From an uncultured Pelagibacteraceae bacterium (GTDB taxonomy: Bacteria > Pseudomonadota > Alphaproteobacteria > Pelagibacterales > Pelagibacteraceae), in the NCBI GenBank assembly GCA_902597055.1, contig CACJWG010000003.1:1-64000 (forward strand): 64,000 bases of DNA, written 5' to 3'. The notes beneath the pieces are model-generated. The model ran no database searches and was not told the DNA's origin. It worked only from the letters and a program-made list of their open reading frames with translations. Made by a program: the position numbers and the translations under genes. Positions 8,571 through 18,867 of the stretch are shown piece by piece (positions within the stretch are counted from its first letter, which is position 1; each line of letters starts with the position of its first letter).

Positions 8571-10505
8571 TTGAAAATAAAACATAAAGATTTAGCTAAT
8601 GCTGTAAGATTTCTATCTTTAGATGCTGTTGAAGCAGCAAATTCTGGTCATCCTGGAATGCCAATGGGAATGGCTGATGTTGCTACAGTTTTATTTAAAA
8701 ACTTTTTACGATTTAATCCTAAAGATCCTAGTTGGTTTAATAGAGATAGATTTGTTCTTTCTGCTGGTCATGGGTCTATGCTTCTTTACTCACTTTTATA
8801 TTTAACCGGTTACAAAAGTGTTTCTATAGATGACATTAAAAACTTTAGAAAACTTGATTGTATTTGTGCCGGACATCCTGAATATCACTCTAATTCAGGG
8901 ATAGAGACTACGACTGGACCATTAGGACAAGGTATATCAAATGCTGTGGGTTTTGCGCTTGCTGAAGAAATCTTAAAAAAGAGGTTAGGAAAAAAAAAGA
9001 TAGATCATAAAACTTATGTCTTGGCAGGTGATGGATGCCTTATGGAAGGAATAAGCCATGAAGCCTTAAGTTTTGCGGGTCATATAAAATTAAAAAATTT
9101 AATACTTCTATTTGATAATAATTCAATCTCGATTGATGGCCCTACTAATCTTGCTGTCTCTGATAATACAAAAAAAAGATTTGAGAGTTATGGTTGGAGC
9201 TATTTAGAAATAGACGGTCATAATGATAAACAAATTTTTACCGCATTAAAAAAAGCTCAAAATTCAAAAAAACCATTTGCTATTTCTTGTAAGACTACAA
9301 TTGGTTATGGCTCACCAAATAAAAGTGGGAAAGCATCATCGCATGGAAGCCCGCTAGGTACCGATGAGGTAAAGCTAGTAAGAAAAAAATTAAAATGGAA
9401 TTATGAGCCTTTTAAGATCCCTGAAAAAATTTTAAGTGAGTGGAGAAAAATAGGGGAAAGCGCCTCTTCAAAAGCAGAAAAAAATAAATCATACGAACCT
9501 GAGTTCAATATTTTTAACGATGAGACTACAAGTGAAATAGAGCAAGTAAAAAATGATTATTTAAAATCACTAGAACCAATTGCAACTAGGAAATCCTCAG
9601 AAAAATTTTTAGATATAGTTTCAAAACTACCAAATTTAATTGGTGGCTCGGCTGATCTTGCAGGTTCAAATAACACAAAAACAAAAAATCATAAAATAAT
9701 TAAGCCAGGAAATTTTGGGGGAAATTATATTCATTATGGAGTAAGAGAACACGCAATGTGTGGAATTATGAATGGAATCTCATTGCATAGTAATCTTATT
9801 CCATATGGTGGAACTTTTTTAATATTTAGTGATTATTGCAAGCCTTCTATCAGATTGGCTGCAATGATGGGCCAAAGGGTTATTTATGTTTTAACCCATG
9901 ACTCAATTGGTCTTGGAGAAGACGGTCCAACCCATCAACCTGTTGAACAGCTCGCAATGTTGAGATCTATACCAAACTTAAATGTATTCAGACCATCCGA
10001 TACCATTGAAACTTTTGAATGTTGGCAGTTGGCTTTAGAAAGTAAAAATAAACCAAGTGTAATCGCTCTAACAAGACAAAAAATAGAACCCGTAAGAAAA
10101 GAGGTGATCACTAACAATCTTTGCTCAAAAGGAGCTTATGAAATTTTAAGAAATGGAGATAATCTTAAGGTAACACTATTAGCGACAGGCTCTGAAACTG
10201 ATCTTGCAATAAAAGTAAGTCATAAATTAGCCACAGAAAATATCTATTCAAAAGTTATATCAATGCCATGTCATGAAATATTTGATAGTCAAAACCACGA
10301 CTATAAAAAAGATATTTTGCAAGAAGATACGCTTAAAGTTTCTATAGAAGCATCGGAAACTAGTTATTGGAAAAAGTATACAGGAACCAATGGATTAAAT
10401 TTAGGAATAGATAATTTTGGTAAGAGCGCACCTTATAAAGATATTTATAAACACTTTGAATTAGATGTTGAAAATATTGTACAAAAAATAAAGAAAAATT
10501 TATGA
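8571..10505 (+). CDS. tkt: Transketolase
   Basis: AANSGHPGMPMGMADVA, GDGCLMEGISHEA, LTHDSIGLGEDGPTHQPVEQL; TTG start. Confidence 0.97.
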   Translation: MKIKHKDLANAVRFLSLDAVEAANSGHPGMPMGMADVATVLFKNFLRFNPKDPSWFNRDRFVLSAGHGSMLLYSLLYLTGYKSVSIDDIKNFRKLDCICAGHPEYHSNSGIETTTGPLGQGISNAVGFALAEEILKKRLGKKKIDHKTYVLAGDGCLMEGISHEALSFAGHIKLKNLILLFDNNSISIDGPTNLAVSDNTKKRFESYGWSYLEIDGHNDKQIFTALKKAQNSKKPFAISCKTTIGYGSPNKSGKASSHGSPLGTDEVKLVRKKLKWNYEPFKIPEKILSEWRKIGESASSKAEKNKSYEPEFNIFNDETTSEIEQVKNDYLKSLEPIATRKSSEKFLDIVSKLPNLIGGSADLAGSNNTKTKNHKIIKPGNFGGNYIHYGVREHAMCGIMNGISLHSNLIPYGGTFLIFSDYCKPSIRLAAMMGQRVIYVLTHDSIGLGEDGPTHQPVEQLAMLRSIPNLNVFRPSDTIETFECWQLALESKNKPSVIALTRQKIEPVRKEVITNNLCSKGAYEILRNGDNLKVTLLATGSETDLAIKVSHKLATENIYSKVISMPCHEIFDSQNHDYKKDILQEDTLKVSIEASETSYWKKYTGTNGLNLGIDNFGKSAPYKDIYKHFELDVENIVQKIKKNL

Positions 10506-11509
10506 AAACTAAAATTGGGATAAACGGTTTAGGTAGAATTGGTAGAATGGTGGTTCGATCAATATTTGAAGAGGATCATTCTAACCTAAAAATTCAACAT
10601 ATAAATAATAGAGCTGACATTGAGACTGCTTGTGCTTTACTGAAAAGAGATAGTATTCACGGAAAATTCAACGCGGATATATCAATAGAAAAAAGCTATA
10701 TAAATATTAATGGCAATAAAATTTATTATTCACAAATAGATAAGCTGGAAGAAATTAATTGGAAAGACAATGATGTTAATTTTGTACTTGAGTGCACTGG
10801 TAAATTTAATTCTAAGGAAAAACTAATCCCACATTTAAGTAATGGAGCAAAAAAAGTTATTGTTTCTGCTCCATGCAAGAATGCTGATAAAACAATAGTA
10901 TTTGGAGTTAACGAAAAAGAAATTAAGAAGGAAGATAAAATTATATCTGCCGCATCTTGTACAACTAATTGTCTTGCGCCTGTCGCTCACGTTTTAAATG
11001 AAAATTTTGAAATTGAAAAAGGTTTTATGACTACAATTCATTCTTTTACAACTGATCAAAGGATTTTAGATAATTCACATAAAGATATAAGAAGAGCAAG
11101 AACAGCTAGTCAATCAATAGTACCAACCTCAACTGGTGCCTCAAAAGCGATTGGTGAAATTATACCTTCTTTAAAAGGAAAGCTGGAGGGTGTAGCAATG
11201 AGAATACCAACCCCAAACGTTTCTTTAATTGAATTAATATTTTGCTCCAAAAAAGATCTATCTGTTGAAAAAATTAACTCCGCCTTTAAAAACTTCAGCA
11301 AGAAACAGAAAATTAAAATTTTAGAAATTACAGAAGAAAAACTTGTTTCAATTGATTTTAATCACAACCCAGCTTCCTCTATAGTGGATGCATCATTAAC
11401 AAATGTTATAGGTAAAAATATGGGTAAAATTTCTGCTTGGTATGACAATGAGTGGGGTTTTTCAAATAGAATGTGTGATATTGCGGCGTATCTTCATAAA
11501 ATTTCTTAA
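10502..11509 (+). CDS. gap: Glyceraldehyde-3-phosphate dehydrogenase
   Basis: KIGINGLGRIGRMV, SAASCTTNCLAPVAHV, WYDNEWGFSNR. Confidence 0.97.
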   Translation: MKTKIGINGLGRIGRMVVRSIFEEDHSNLKIQHINNRADIETACALLKRDSIHGKFNADISIEKSYININGNKIYYSQIDKLEEINWKDNDVNFVLECTGKFNSKEKLIPHLSNGAKKVIVSAPCKNADKTIVFGVNEKEIKKEDKIISAASCTTNCLAPVAHVLNENFEIEKGFMTTIHSFTTDQRILDNSHKDIRRARTASQSIVPTSTGASKAIGEIIPSLKGKLEGVAMRIPTPNVSLIELIFCSKKDLSVEKINSAFKNFSKKQKIKILEITEEKLVSIDFNHNPASSIVDASLTNVIGKNMGKISAWYDNEWGFSNRMCDIAAYLHKIS

Positions 11510-12687
11510 TGAACAATATTAAAGATCAAGAAAATATTAATCAAAAGGTAATATTATTAAGATTGGATTTGAATGTTCCATTAAAAAATGGAGTTATCAC
11601 AGATCAAACAAGAATTGATAAGATTTTACCTGTAATTAATTTTTTAATAAAAAAAAATTGCAAGATAGTTATAATTTCACACGTCGGGAGACCTAAAGGA
11701 AAAGTAAACAAAGAACTTTCTTTGAAACCGATTTGTGAAAATTTAGAAAGTAAAATAAATCAAAAAATCAAACTCATTAATGAAAATATCTTTAAGATTA
11801 AAAAAGATAGATTATTTAAAAATTTCGATGGCCAAATTATATTTTTAGAGAATATCAGGTTTTATGAAGAGGAAGAAAAAAATGACATAAATTTTTCAAA
11901 ACAATTGGCGAGTCTTGCGGATCTTTATGTAAATGATGCTTTTTCTTGCTCACACAGAGCTCATGCCTCAATAAGTAAAATTACTGAATTTTTGCCGTCA
12001 TTTGCTGGGTTGCAACTAGAAACTGAAATAAATGCTCTCAAGAAAGTAACGAGTGAAATAAAAAGACCAGTTACATGTATTATTGGAGGATCAAAAATTT
12101 CAACTAAGATTAATTTAATTAAAAATCTAATACCAAAATTTGATAACATTATTGTTGTTGGAGGAATGGCAAATAATATCTTGAGCTATAAAGGAAATTT
12201 AATTGGAAAGTCAATTAAAGAAGAGAATTGTGAAAAAGAAATAGAAAATATTTTTAAAAACTCTAATGATCACTCATGTTCGATAATTTATCCAAAAGAT
12301 GTCAAAATTGGAAAAAGCATGGATGACAAGTCTCAAATTAAAGACTTAACCGAAATATCAGCCGATGATTTTATTCTTGATATTGGCCCGAAAACTTTAA
12401 AGGAAATTGAAGATATTATCGAAAATAGTAAAACTGTTTTGTGGAATGGTCCGGCAGGTTATTTTGAAAATCCAAATTTTGCTTTAGGTAGTTATGAAAT
12501 AGCAAAAATGATTATTAAAAAAAATAAAGATAATTCAATTTTTTCTGTTGCAGGAGGTGGAGATACAATTGCAGTGTTAAATCAGATAAACGCAATAAGT
12601 GATTTTAATTTTGTTTCAACTGCTGGTGGAGCTTTTTTAGAATATCTTGAAGGCAAAGAACTTCCTGGTATAAAAGCTCTAAGTTAA
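11509..12687 (+). CDS. pgk: Phosphoglycerate kinase
   Basis: LRLDLNVPLKNGVITDQTRI, HVGRPKG, WNGPAGYFE, AGGGDTIA. Confidence 0.97.
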   Translation: MNNIKDQENINQKVILLRLDLNVPLKNGVITDQTRIDKILPVINFLIKKNCKIVIISHVGRPKGKVNKELSLKPICENLESKINQKIKLINENIFKIKKDRLFKNFDGQIIFLENIRFYEEEEKNDINFSKQLASLADLYVNDAFSCSHRAHASISKITEFLPSFAGLQLETEINALKKVTSEIKRPVTCIIGGSKISTKINLIKNLIPKFDNIIVVGGMANNILSYKGNLIGKSIKEENCEKEIENIFKNSNDHSCSIIYPKDVKIGKSMDDKSQIKDLTEISADDFILDIGPKTLKEIEDIIENSKTVLWNGPAGYFENPNFALGSYEIAKMIIKKNKDNSIFSVAGGGDTIAVLNQINAISDFNFVSTAGGAFLEYLEGKELPGIKALS

Positions 12688-12688
12688 T

Positions 12689-13699
12689 ATGTCTGAACTA
12701 AATAATATTGTAAATAAAATTCTTGAAAGTGGTAAAGGAATCCTGGCTGCAGATGAAAGCACAGGAACAATGACTAAAAGGCTAGATGGTGTAGGTGTGC
12801 CCTCAACCCCAGAAAATAGATTGCTTTTTAGAGAAACTCTTTTTTGTTCATCAGAAATGAAAAATTGTATTGGTGGAGTTATTTTGTATGACGAAACAAT
12901 TAAGCAGACATCTTCAAAAAAAAACAAGATACCAGAATTAATTGAGGGTATGGGATCTTGTGCAGGAATAAAAGTAGATACCGGTGCAAAAGTTTTAGCT
13001 GGGTCACCAAATGAAAAAATTACAGAGGGGTTAGATGGTTTAAGGGATAGACTAAAAGAATACTATAAACAAGGAGCAAAGTTCACTAAATGGAGAGGTG
13101 TTTACAATATATCAAAAGATTTCCCGAGCAAATTATCTATTCACTCTAATGCACACGCGTTAGCTAGATATTCCGCATTAGTTCAAGAATGTAATATGGT
13201 TCCAATTGTTGAACCAGAGGTTTTAATGGATGGAGACCATTCCGCCAAAGAGTGTTTTCAAAAAACCTCCGAGGTCATTAAGAAATGTTTTGAGGAGCTT
13301 ATTCTTCATAAAGTTGATTTAAAAGGAGTAATATTAAAACCAAATATGATTCTAGCTGGAAATAAATCAAAGGAAAAAATCTCTAATGAAGAGGTTGCAA
13401 AATTAACCTTGGACTGCTTGAAAAGTTCTGTCCCCTCGGAAGTTCCTGGTATAGCTTTTTTATCTGGTGGACAATCAGAGCTGGAAGCGACAGAAAATTT
13501 AAATTTGATAAATAAATTGAATAAGACTGGTTTTATAATGAGTTACTCCTACGGAAGAGCATTGCAGCAAAGTGCTCTTAAATTTTGGTCGAAAAATATA
13601 AAAGATATTGAAGGAACTCAAAAAGTATTTAACCACAGAGCAAAAATGAATACTCTTGCTGCTCAAGGAAAATGGTCTAAAGAAATTGAGAGTCAGTAA
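12689..13699 (+). CDS. Fructose-bisphosphate aldolase class I
   Basis: GKGILAADESTGTMTKRLDGVGV, PIVEPEVLMDGDH, KPNMILAG, FLSGGQSE. Confidence 0.95.
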   Translation: MSELNNIVNKILESGKGILAADESTGTMTKRLDGVGVPSTPENRLLFRETLFCSSEMKNCIGGVILYDETIKQTSSKKNKIPELIEGMGSCAGIKVDTGAKVLAGSPNEKITEGLDGLRDRLKEYYKQGAKFTKWRGVYNISKDFPSKLSIHSNAHALARYSALVQECNMVPIVEPEVLMDGDHSAKECFQKTSEVIKKCFEELILHKVDLKGVILKPNMILAGNKSKEKISNEEVAKLTLDCLKSSVPSEVPGIAFLSGGQSELEATENLNLINKLNKTGFIMSYSYGRALQQSALKFWSKNIKDIEGTQKVFNHRAKMNTLAAQGKWSKEIESQ

Positions 13700-14291
13700 A
13701 AAAAGATTTATTTATTTAATTTCACCAAACAAAATAAAGAAGGGCTTTTATAATAATTTAAACGTAGTTCTCAGTTCAAATTTAATTAGTTTTTTTCAAT
13801 TAAGACTAAAACAATACTCTTTGATTGAGAGAAAAGAAATTGGAATAAAAATCAAAAGAATTTGTAAAAAGTATAAGGTAAAATTAATAGTAAATGACGA
13901 TCCAAACCTAGCAAAGGAAATTAGTGCAGATGGTTGTCATTTAGGTCAAAGTGACATGAATATTAAACTTGCAAGGAAAATTTTAAAAAAAAAAATCATT
14001 GGTATTACGTGTCATAATTCAAAAAAATTGATTAAACAGGCGGTTAAAGATGGTACAAATTATATTGCGATAGGCGCTTTTTTCAAATCAAAAACGAAAA
14101 AAATAAATTACATTGCAAAACCAGGTTTAATATCTTGGGTAAAAAGATTCACAAAAATACCCGTTGTTGTAATTGGAGGTATAAATAATAAAAATTTCAG
14201 AAAACTTCTGTTGCATAAACCAGACTTTTTAGCTATCTCAGGAGGCATTTGGAATAAAAAACCAGTTAAAGCAATTAAAAAATTTGTATGA
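13686..14291 (+). CDS. ThiE-like thiamine-phosphate synthase family protein
   Basis: QLRLK, VNDDPNLAKEISADGCHLGQSDM, IGITCHNS, VVVIGGIN. Start uncertain: ORF track gives 13656; TTG at 13686 is an alternative. Confidence 0.75.
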   Translation: MRVSKKRFIYLISPNKIKKGFYNNLNVVLSSNLISFFQLRLKQYSLIERKEIGIKIKRICKKYKVKLIVNDDPNLAKEISADGCHLGQSDMNIKLARKILKKKIIGITCHNSKKLIKQAVKDGTNYIAIGAFFKSKTKKINYIAKPGLISWVKRFTKIPVVVIGGINNKNFRKLLLHKPDFLAISGGIWNKKPVKAIKKFV

Positions 14292-14848
14292 AAATAAACG
14301 CTAATGAAATTAAAGTTGGAATGTTAATTGAATACAAAGATGATCTATGGGAAATCTTAAAAACTCAACACGTCAAACCTGGTAAGGGTGGAGCCTTTTG
14401 CCAAGTTGAGATGAAAAGTATAAATAAAAATACAAAGCTTAACGAGAGGTTCAGGTCTAACGATACGATAGAAAAAGCAAGTATAGAGAATATTGAATTT
14501 AATTATTTGTATAGTGATGAAATAAATTACTACTTTATGAATCAAAAAAACTTCGAACAAATAGATGTTAAAAAAGACATAATTGGAGAAAAAGGCAAAC
14601 TGTTAAAAGAAAACTTAAATGTAGATCTGATATTTCATGAAGATAAAGCTATAGGTATTGATTTACCAAATCAAGTGCAGTTTAAAATAAAATCAACTGA
14701 TGTCGCATTAAAAGGTCAAACAGTCTCATCATCTTACAAACCTGCAATTTTAGAAAATGATATTAAGATACAAGTTCCTCCTTTTGTAGAAAGTGGAGAT
14801 GAAATATTAGTAGATACAAGAACAATTGAATACATTAAAAAAATATAA
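14288..14848 (+). CDS. efp: Elongation factor P
   Basis: QHVKPGKGGAFCQVEMKSI; C-terminal EILVDTRTIEYI. Confidence 0.95.
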   Translation: MKINANEIKVGMLIEYKDDLWEILKTQHVKPGKGGAFCQVEMKSINKNTKLNERFRSNDTIEKASIENIEFNYLYSDEINYYFMNQKNFEQIDVKKDIIGEKGKLLKENLNVDLIFHEDKAIGIDLPNQVQFKIKSTDVALKGQTVSSSYKPAILENDIKIQVPPFVESGDEILVDTRTIEYIKKI

Positions 14849-14850
14849 AA

Positions 14851-15591
14851 ATGAACTCGATTTCTCCAATCCTAAATTTGATGATAAAGTCTTGTGAAAA
14901 AGTTTCCAAAGTATTGATAAGAGACTTTGGAGAAGTTGAAAAACTTCAAGTTTCAGTAAAGGGGCCAAAAAATTTTGTAACAAATTCAGATAAAAAAGTT
15001 GAAGATATGTTAGTTAATGAGCTGTCTAAATCAAAAAAAAAATATTCTTTTTTAACTGAGGAGAGTGGTTTTATTAAAAATGAGGATAAAGAAAACTTTT
15101 GGGTTATAGACCCAATAGATGGCACAACAAATTTTATAAATGGCATACCTCATTTCTGTATTTCAGTTGGCTTAGTTTTAGATAATGAAATTGTTTCTGG
15201 TGTAATATTTGATCCTATAAAAGATGAAATCTATTATGCAGAGAAAAATTCTGGTGCATACATGAACAATAAAAGTATAAGGGTTTCAAGAAAAAGAGAA
15301 ATTTCTGAATGTTTATTTTCATCCAACAGTAAAAAAATTTCTTCAGATGGTTTGACAATTCGAATTACAGGTAGTGCAGCTTTAGATCTTGCATATGTTT
15401 CATGTGGAAGATTTGATGGAAGTTTTCACAAAAACTTAAGTTTATGGGATATTGCAGCAGGCTCAATATTAGTAAGAGAGGCTGGTGGAGTTTTAAGTGA
15501 CATTGATTTAAAAAAAACTGAAAATATCAGCCTAATTACATCCAACCAAAGTATTGAAAAGGAAATTAATAACAAAATTTCTATGTTTTAA
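14851..15591 (+). CDS. suhB: Inositol monophosphatase family protein (SuhB-like)
   Basis: VTNSDKKVE, WVIDPIDGTTNFINGIPHF, WDIAAGSILVREAGG. Confidence 0.92.
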   Translation: MNSISPILNLMIKSCEKVSKVLIRDFGEVEKLQVSVKGPKNFVTNSDKKVEDMLVNELSKSKKKYSFLTEESGFIKNEDKENFWVIDPIDGTTNFINGIPHFCISVGLVLDNEIVSGVIFDPIKDEIYYAEKNSGAYMNNKSIRVSRKREISECLFSSNSKKISSDGLTIRITGSAALDLAYVSCGRFDGSFHKNLSLWDIAAGSILVREAGGVLSDIDLKKTENISLITSNQSIEKEINNKISMF

Positions 15592-15626
15592 TTGTTTTAT
15601 AATTTTCATTTGCTATAAATTCATCT

Positions 15627-15854
15627 ATGAAGAAAAAAATTCACCCAAACTATCATACCATCAAAGTAGAGATGACAGATGGATCTCAATTCGAAACCAA
15701 ATCTACATGGGGCTCTGAAGGAGAGGTTTTAAAATTAGAAATTGATCCAAAGTCTCATTCAGCGTGGACAGGTGGTAAGCAAAAGTTGCTCGATAAAGGA
15801 AGAGTAAGTAGATTCAATAAGAAATTCCAAAACTTCAAATCTAAGAGTAAATAA
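15627..15854 (+). CDS. rpmE: 50S ribosomal protein L31
   Basis: [29 protein letters not shown]. Confidence 0.95.
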   Translation: MKKKIHPNYHTIKVEMTDGSQFETKSTWGSEGEVLKLEIDPKSHSAWTGGKQKLLDKGRVSRFNKKFQNFKSKSK

Positions 15855-15855
15855 A

Positions 15856-16440
15856 ATGACACTAACGCCATTAATGCCGATGGCAACTGCTGTTTGGCTT
15901 GTAGAAAACACAACTTTAACATTCAAACAAATTGCTGATTTTTGTAACCTTCACGAGGTAGAAGTTCAAGGTATTGCGGATGGTGAGGTGGCAAAAGGTA
16001 TCAAAGCTTATAATCCTATTACTTCTGGACAGCTGACTAAAGAAGAAATTGAATTATCAAGTAAGGATCAAAACAGAGCTTTAAATATTACTAGCGGTGA
16101 TGTGGAAATAACATCTGATGAAAAGAAAATTAAAAAATATGTTCCACTATCTAAAAGGCAAGATAAACCAGACTCTGTTTTGTGGCTGATTAAAAGTTAT
16201 CCTCAATTGAAGGACTCTCAAATAGCTAAACTTGTTGGTATAACAAAAAACTCTGTTGTATCTATTAGAAATAAAAGTTATTGGAATTATAATAATTTAA
16301 ATGCAAAAGACCCTGTTGCAATGAATTTATTCACCCAAAAAGACCTTCAGGAAGCAAGTGAGAAAGCAGAAAGACGTATAAAGAGAGAGAAGAAATTGAA
16401 AGAGAAGGCTTTAAAAGCAAGTCAAAGTCAAAATTCTTAA
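15856..16440 (+). CDS. DUF1013 / TrcR-like cell-cycle transcriptional regulator
   Basis: MPMATAVWLVENTTLTFKQIADFCNLHEVEVQGIADGEVAKGIKAYNPI, typical of the alphaproteobacterial family. Confidence 0.85.
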   Translation: MTLTPLMPMATAVWLVENTTLTFKQIADFCNLHEVEVQGIADGEVAKGIKAYNPITSGQLTKEEIELSSKDQNRALNITSGDVEITSDEKKIKKYVPLSKRQDKPDSVLWLIKSYPQLKDSQIAKLVGITKNSVVSIRNKSYWNYNNLNAKDPVAMNLFTQKDLQEASEKAERRIKREKKLKEKALKASQSQNS

Positions 16441-16499
16441 AAAACTGATAGACAAGAAATTTTATAAGTGTTATTTAAACTTTTTTTTTGGAGGATGTT

Positions 16500-16694
16500 A
16501 TTAAAATAGACGTAAAAGATAATAATGTAGAACAAGCTTTGAGAGTTTTAAAAAGAAAACTTCAAAGGGACGGTTTTTTTAAGATAGTTAAACTTAAAAA
16601 TACTTATGAAAAACCATCTGAAAAGAAAAAAAGAATCCTGCAGGAAAATATTAAAAGAGTTAAAAAACTTAACAAACTTAAAAACAGAATTTAA
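16500..16694 (+). CDS. rpsU: 30S ribosomal protein S21 (probable AUU start; ORF track gives TTG 16488)
   Basis: IKIDVKDNNVEQALRVLKRKLQRDGFF is S21-like. GGAGG at 16490-16494 lies 5 nt upstream of ATT 16500. Confidence 0.85.
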   Translation: MKIDVKDNNVEQALRVLKRKLQRDGFFKIVKLKNTYEKPSEKKKRILQENIKRVKKLNKLKNRI

Positions 16695-16697
16695 TAT

Positions 16698-16774
<77 letters not shown>

Positions 16775-16775
16775 A

Positions 16776-17468
16776 TTAAATTTTAAATCTTGACTTCTTG
16801 CTGTCTACTAGAAAACCTTTAACTGTATCTTTAGTAAGTTTGTCAAAAGATTTACCAAAATTTTCAATCGTTTCAATTATTTTTGGAGGCACTGTTATTA
16901 TTTGACAACCTAATTCTTTTGCTTGTAAAAGATTGTAAGCTTCTCTCGTGCTTGCCCAAAGTATTTCAACATTTTTAAATTTTTTTGAAATCTTTAAACT
17001 TTTTTTAAATTCAGGTAATGGATTTTTTCCTGCATCAGCCATTCTTCCAGCAAATATAGATATTATAACCTTTGTTTTTTTATCTATATTTTTTAAAATT
17101 CTTTGAGTCTGTGTTGCATTATAAACAGCAGTAATATTAAGTTTAATTTTTTTTGAATTTAAAGCTTTAATTACTTTCCCAGAAAACATGCCTTTTGTAT
17201 TCGAATAAGGAACTTTAACAAAAACGTTTTTTCCCCACTTAGAAATTTTTTTTCCTTGTTTAATCATTTCGTCATGATTATCTGCAAATACTTCAAAAGA
17301 AATTGGTTTATTTGTTACTCCTAAAATTTTTTTTGAATAATTTTGATAGTCTTTTGCTCCTGCTTTTCTCATTAAAGATGGATTTGTTGTAAAACCCTTA
17401 ACAATTTTCTTTCTATCAAATTTTTTGATTAAATTTATGTCGGCGATATCACAAAATATTTTTGTCAA
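16776..17468 (-). CDS. tal: Transaldolase (small/FSA-TalC type)
   Basis: KIFCDIADINLIKKF, GFTTNPSLMRKAG, FVKVPYSNTKG, NITAVYN, SIFAGRMADAG. Confidence 0.92.
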   Translation of the reverse strand: MTKIFCDIADINLIKKFDRKKIVKGFTTNPSLMRKAGAKDYQNYSKKILGVTNKPISFEVFADNHDEMIKQGKKISKWGKNVFVKVPYSNTKGMFSGKVIKALNSKKIKLNITAVYNATQTQRILKNIDKKTKVIISIFAGRMADAGKNPLPEFKKSLKISKKFKNVEILWASTREAYNLLQAKELGCQIITVPPKIIETIENFGKSFDKLTKDTVKGFLVDSKKSRFKI

Positions 17469-17469
17469 T

Positions 17470-18867
17470 TTATAAATTCTTAATTATATCTTCTGTCATT
17501 TTTTTAGCATCCGCAAATAACATTAAAGTATTATCTCTATAAAACAGATCGTTGTCTATGCCTGCATAACCTGGCGATAGACTTCTTTTGACAAACAAAA
17601 CAGACTTACTTTTTTCAACGTCAAGCACGGGCATACCAAATATTGGACTTTGGGGATCTGTTTTAGCAACTGGGTTTGTAACATCGTTTGCTCCTATTAC
17701 ATAGGCCACATCGCAATTTGCAAAGTCATTATTGATTTCTTCTAATTCAAAAACTTCATCATAAGGAACATTTGCTTCAGCTAACAAAACATTCATGTGC
17801 CCTGGCATTCTGCCTGCAACAGGATGAATCGCGTATGAAACTTTAACACCATTTTTTTTCAGAGAGTCTACCATTTCTCTTAATGCATGCTGCGCTTGAG
17901 CAACAGCCATTCCATATCCAGGAACAATAATAACTGATGAAGCATTTTTCATTAAAAAAGCTGCGTCATCCGCATTTCCATTTTTAACTGGTTTTTGTTC
18001 TTTACTTGTTTTGCTCGAAGTTTGATCCGTTCCTCCAAATCCACCGAGAATAACATTAAAAAATGATCTGTTCATACCCTTGCACATTATGTAAGATAAT
18101 ATTGCACCTGAAGAACCTACTAGAGCGCCAGTAATTATTAAGGCAGTATTTTCTAAAGTAAAACCAATTCCAGCTGCGGCCCAGCCTGAATAAGAATTAA
18201 GCATTGAAATTACTACTGGCATATCTGCGCCACCTATTGGAATGATTAATAAAAATCCAACTAGAAAAGAAATTGCAATTACTGACCAGAAAAAATTAGG
18301 AGACTGATTTAAACATAAAAAATATGTAAGAACTATAATAGAAATTAAAATTAATAAGTTTAACATGTGTTGTCCTGGAAAAGTTATTGGAGACCCTGAC
18401 ATTATTCCTCTTAATTTAAGAAATGCTATTATTGAACCAGAAAAAGTAATTGCCCCAACTGCTGCTCCTATAGACATCTCAATTAGACTAGCAAGTTTAA
18501 TATTTCCTGAAGTGCCTAGATTAAAAACTTCAGGACTTATAAAAGCAGATATTGCAACAAAAACTGCCGCTAAACCTACTAAACTATGAAAGCCAGCTAC
18601 TAATTCTGGCATCGCAGTCATAGGTATTTTAAATGCAATGAAAGCACCTATTGATCCTCCAACTAGCAAGAAAAGTATTACATATAGAAATCCACTTGAA
18701 AAATTATCTATAGAAAGAAAAGTAACAGTTATAGCGATTGCCATTCCAATTATTCCAAACAAATTTCCTTGTCTTGAGGTTTCCGGAGAAGACAAGCCTC
18801 TTAATGCTAAAATAAATAAAATGCCTGAGATAAGATAGAATATTGCTAATAAGTTTGCAGAGATCAT
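17470..18867 (-). CDS. pntB: NAD(P) transhydrogenase subunit beta
   Basis: GYGMAVAQAQHALREMVDSLKKNGVKVSYAIHPVAGRMPGHMNVLLAEANVPYD. Confidence 0.97.
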   Translation of the reverse strand: MISANLLAIFYLISGILFILALRGLSSPETSRQGNLFGIIGMAIAITVTFLSIDNFSSGFLYVILFLLVGGSIGAFIAFKIPMTAMPELVAGFHSLVGLAAVFVAISAFISPEVFNLGTSGNIKLASLIEMSIGAAVGAITFSGSIIAFLKLRGIMSGSPITFPGQHMLNLLILISIIVLTYFLCLNQSPNFFWSVIAISFLVGFLLIIPIGGADMPVVISMLNSYSGWAAAGIGFTLENTALIITGALVGSSGAILSYIMCKGMNRSFFNVILGGFGGTDQTSSKTSKEQKPVKNGNADDAAFLMKNASSVIIVPGYGMAVAQAQHALREMVDSLKKNGVKVSYAIHPVAGRMPGHMNVLLAEANVPYDEVFELEEINNDFANCDVAYVIGANDVTNPVAKTDPQSPIFGMPVLDVEKSKSVLFVKRSLSPGYAGIDNDLFYRDNTLMLFADAKKMTEDIIKNL

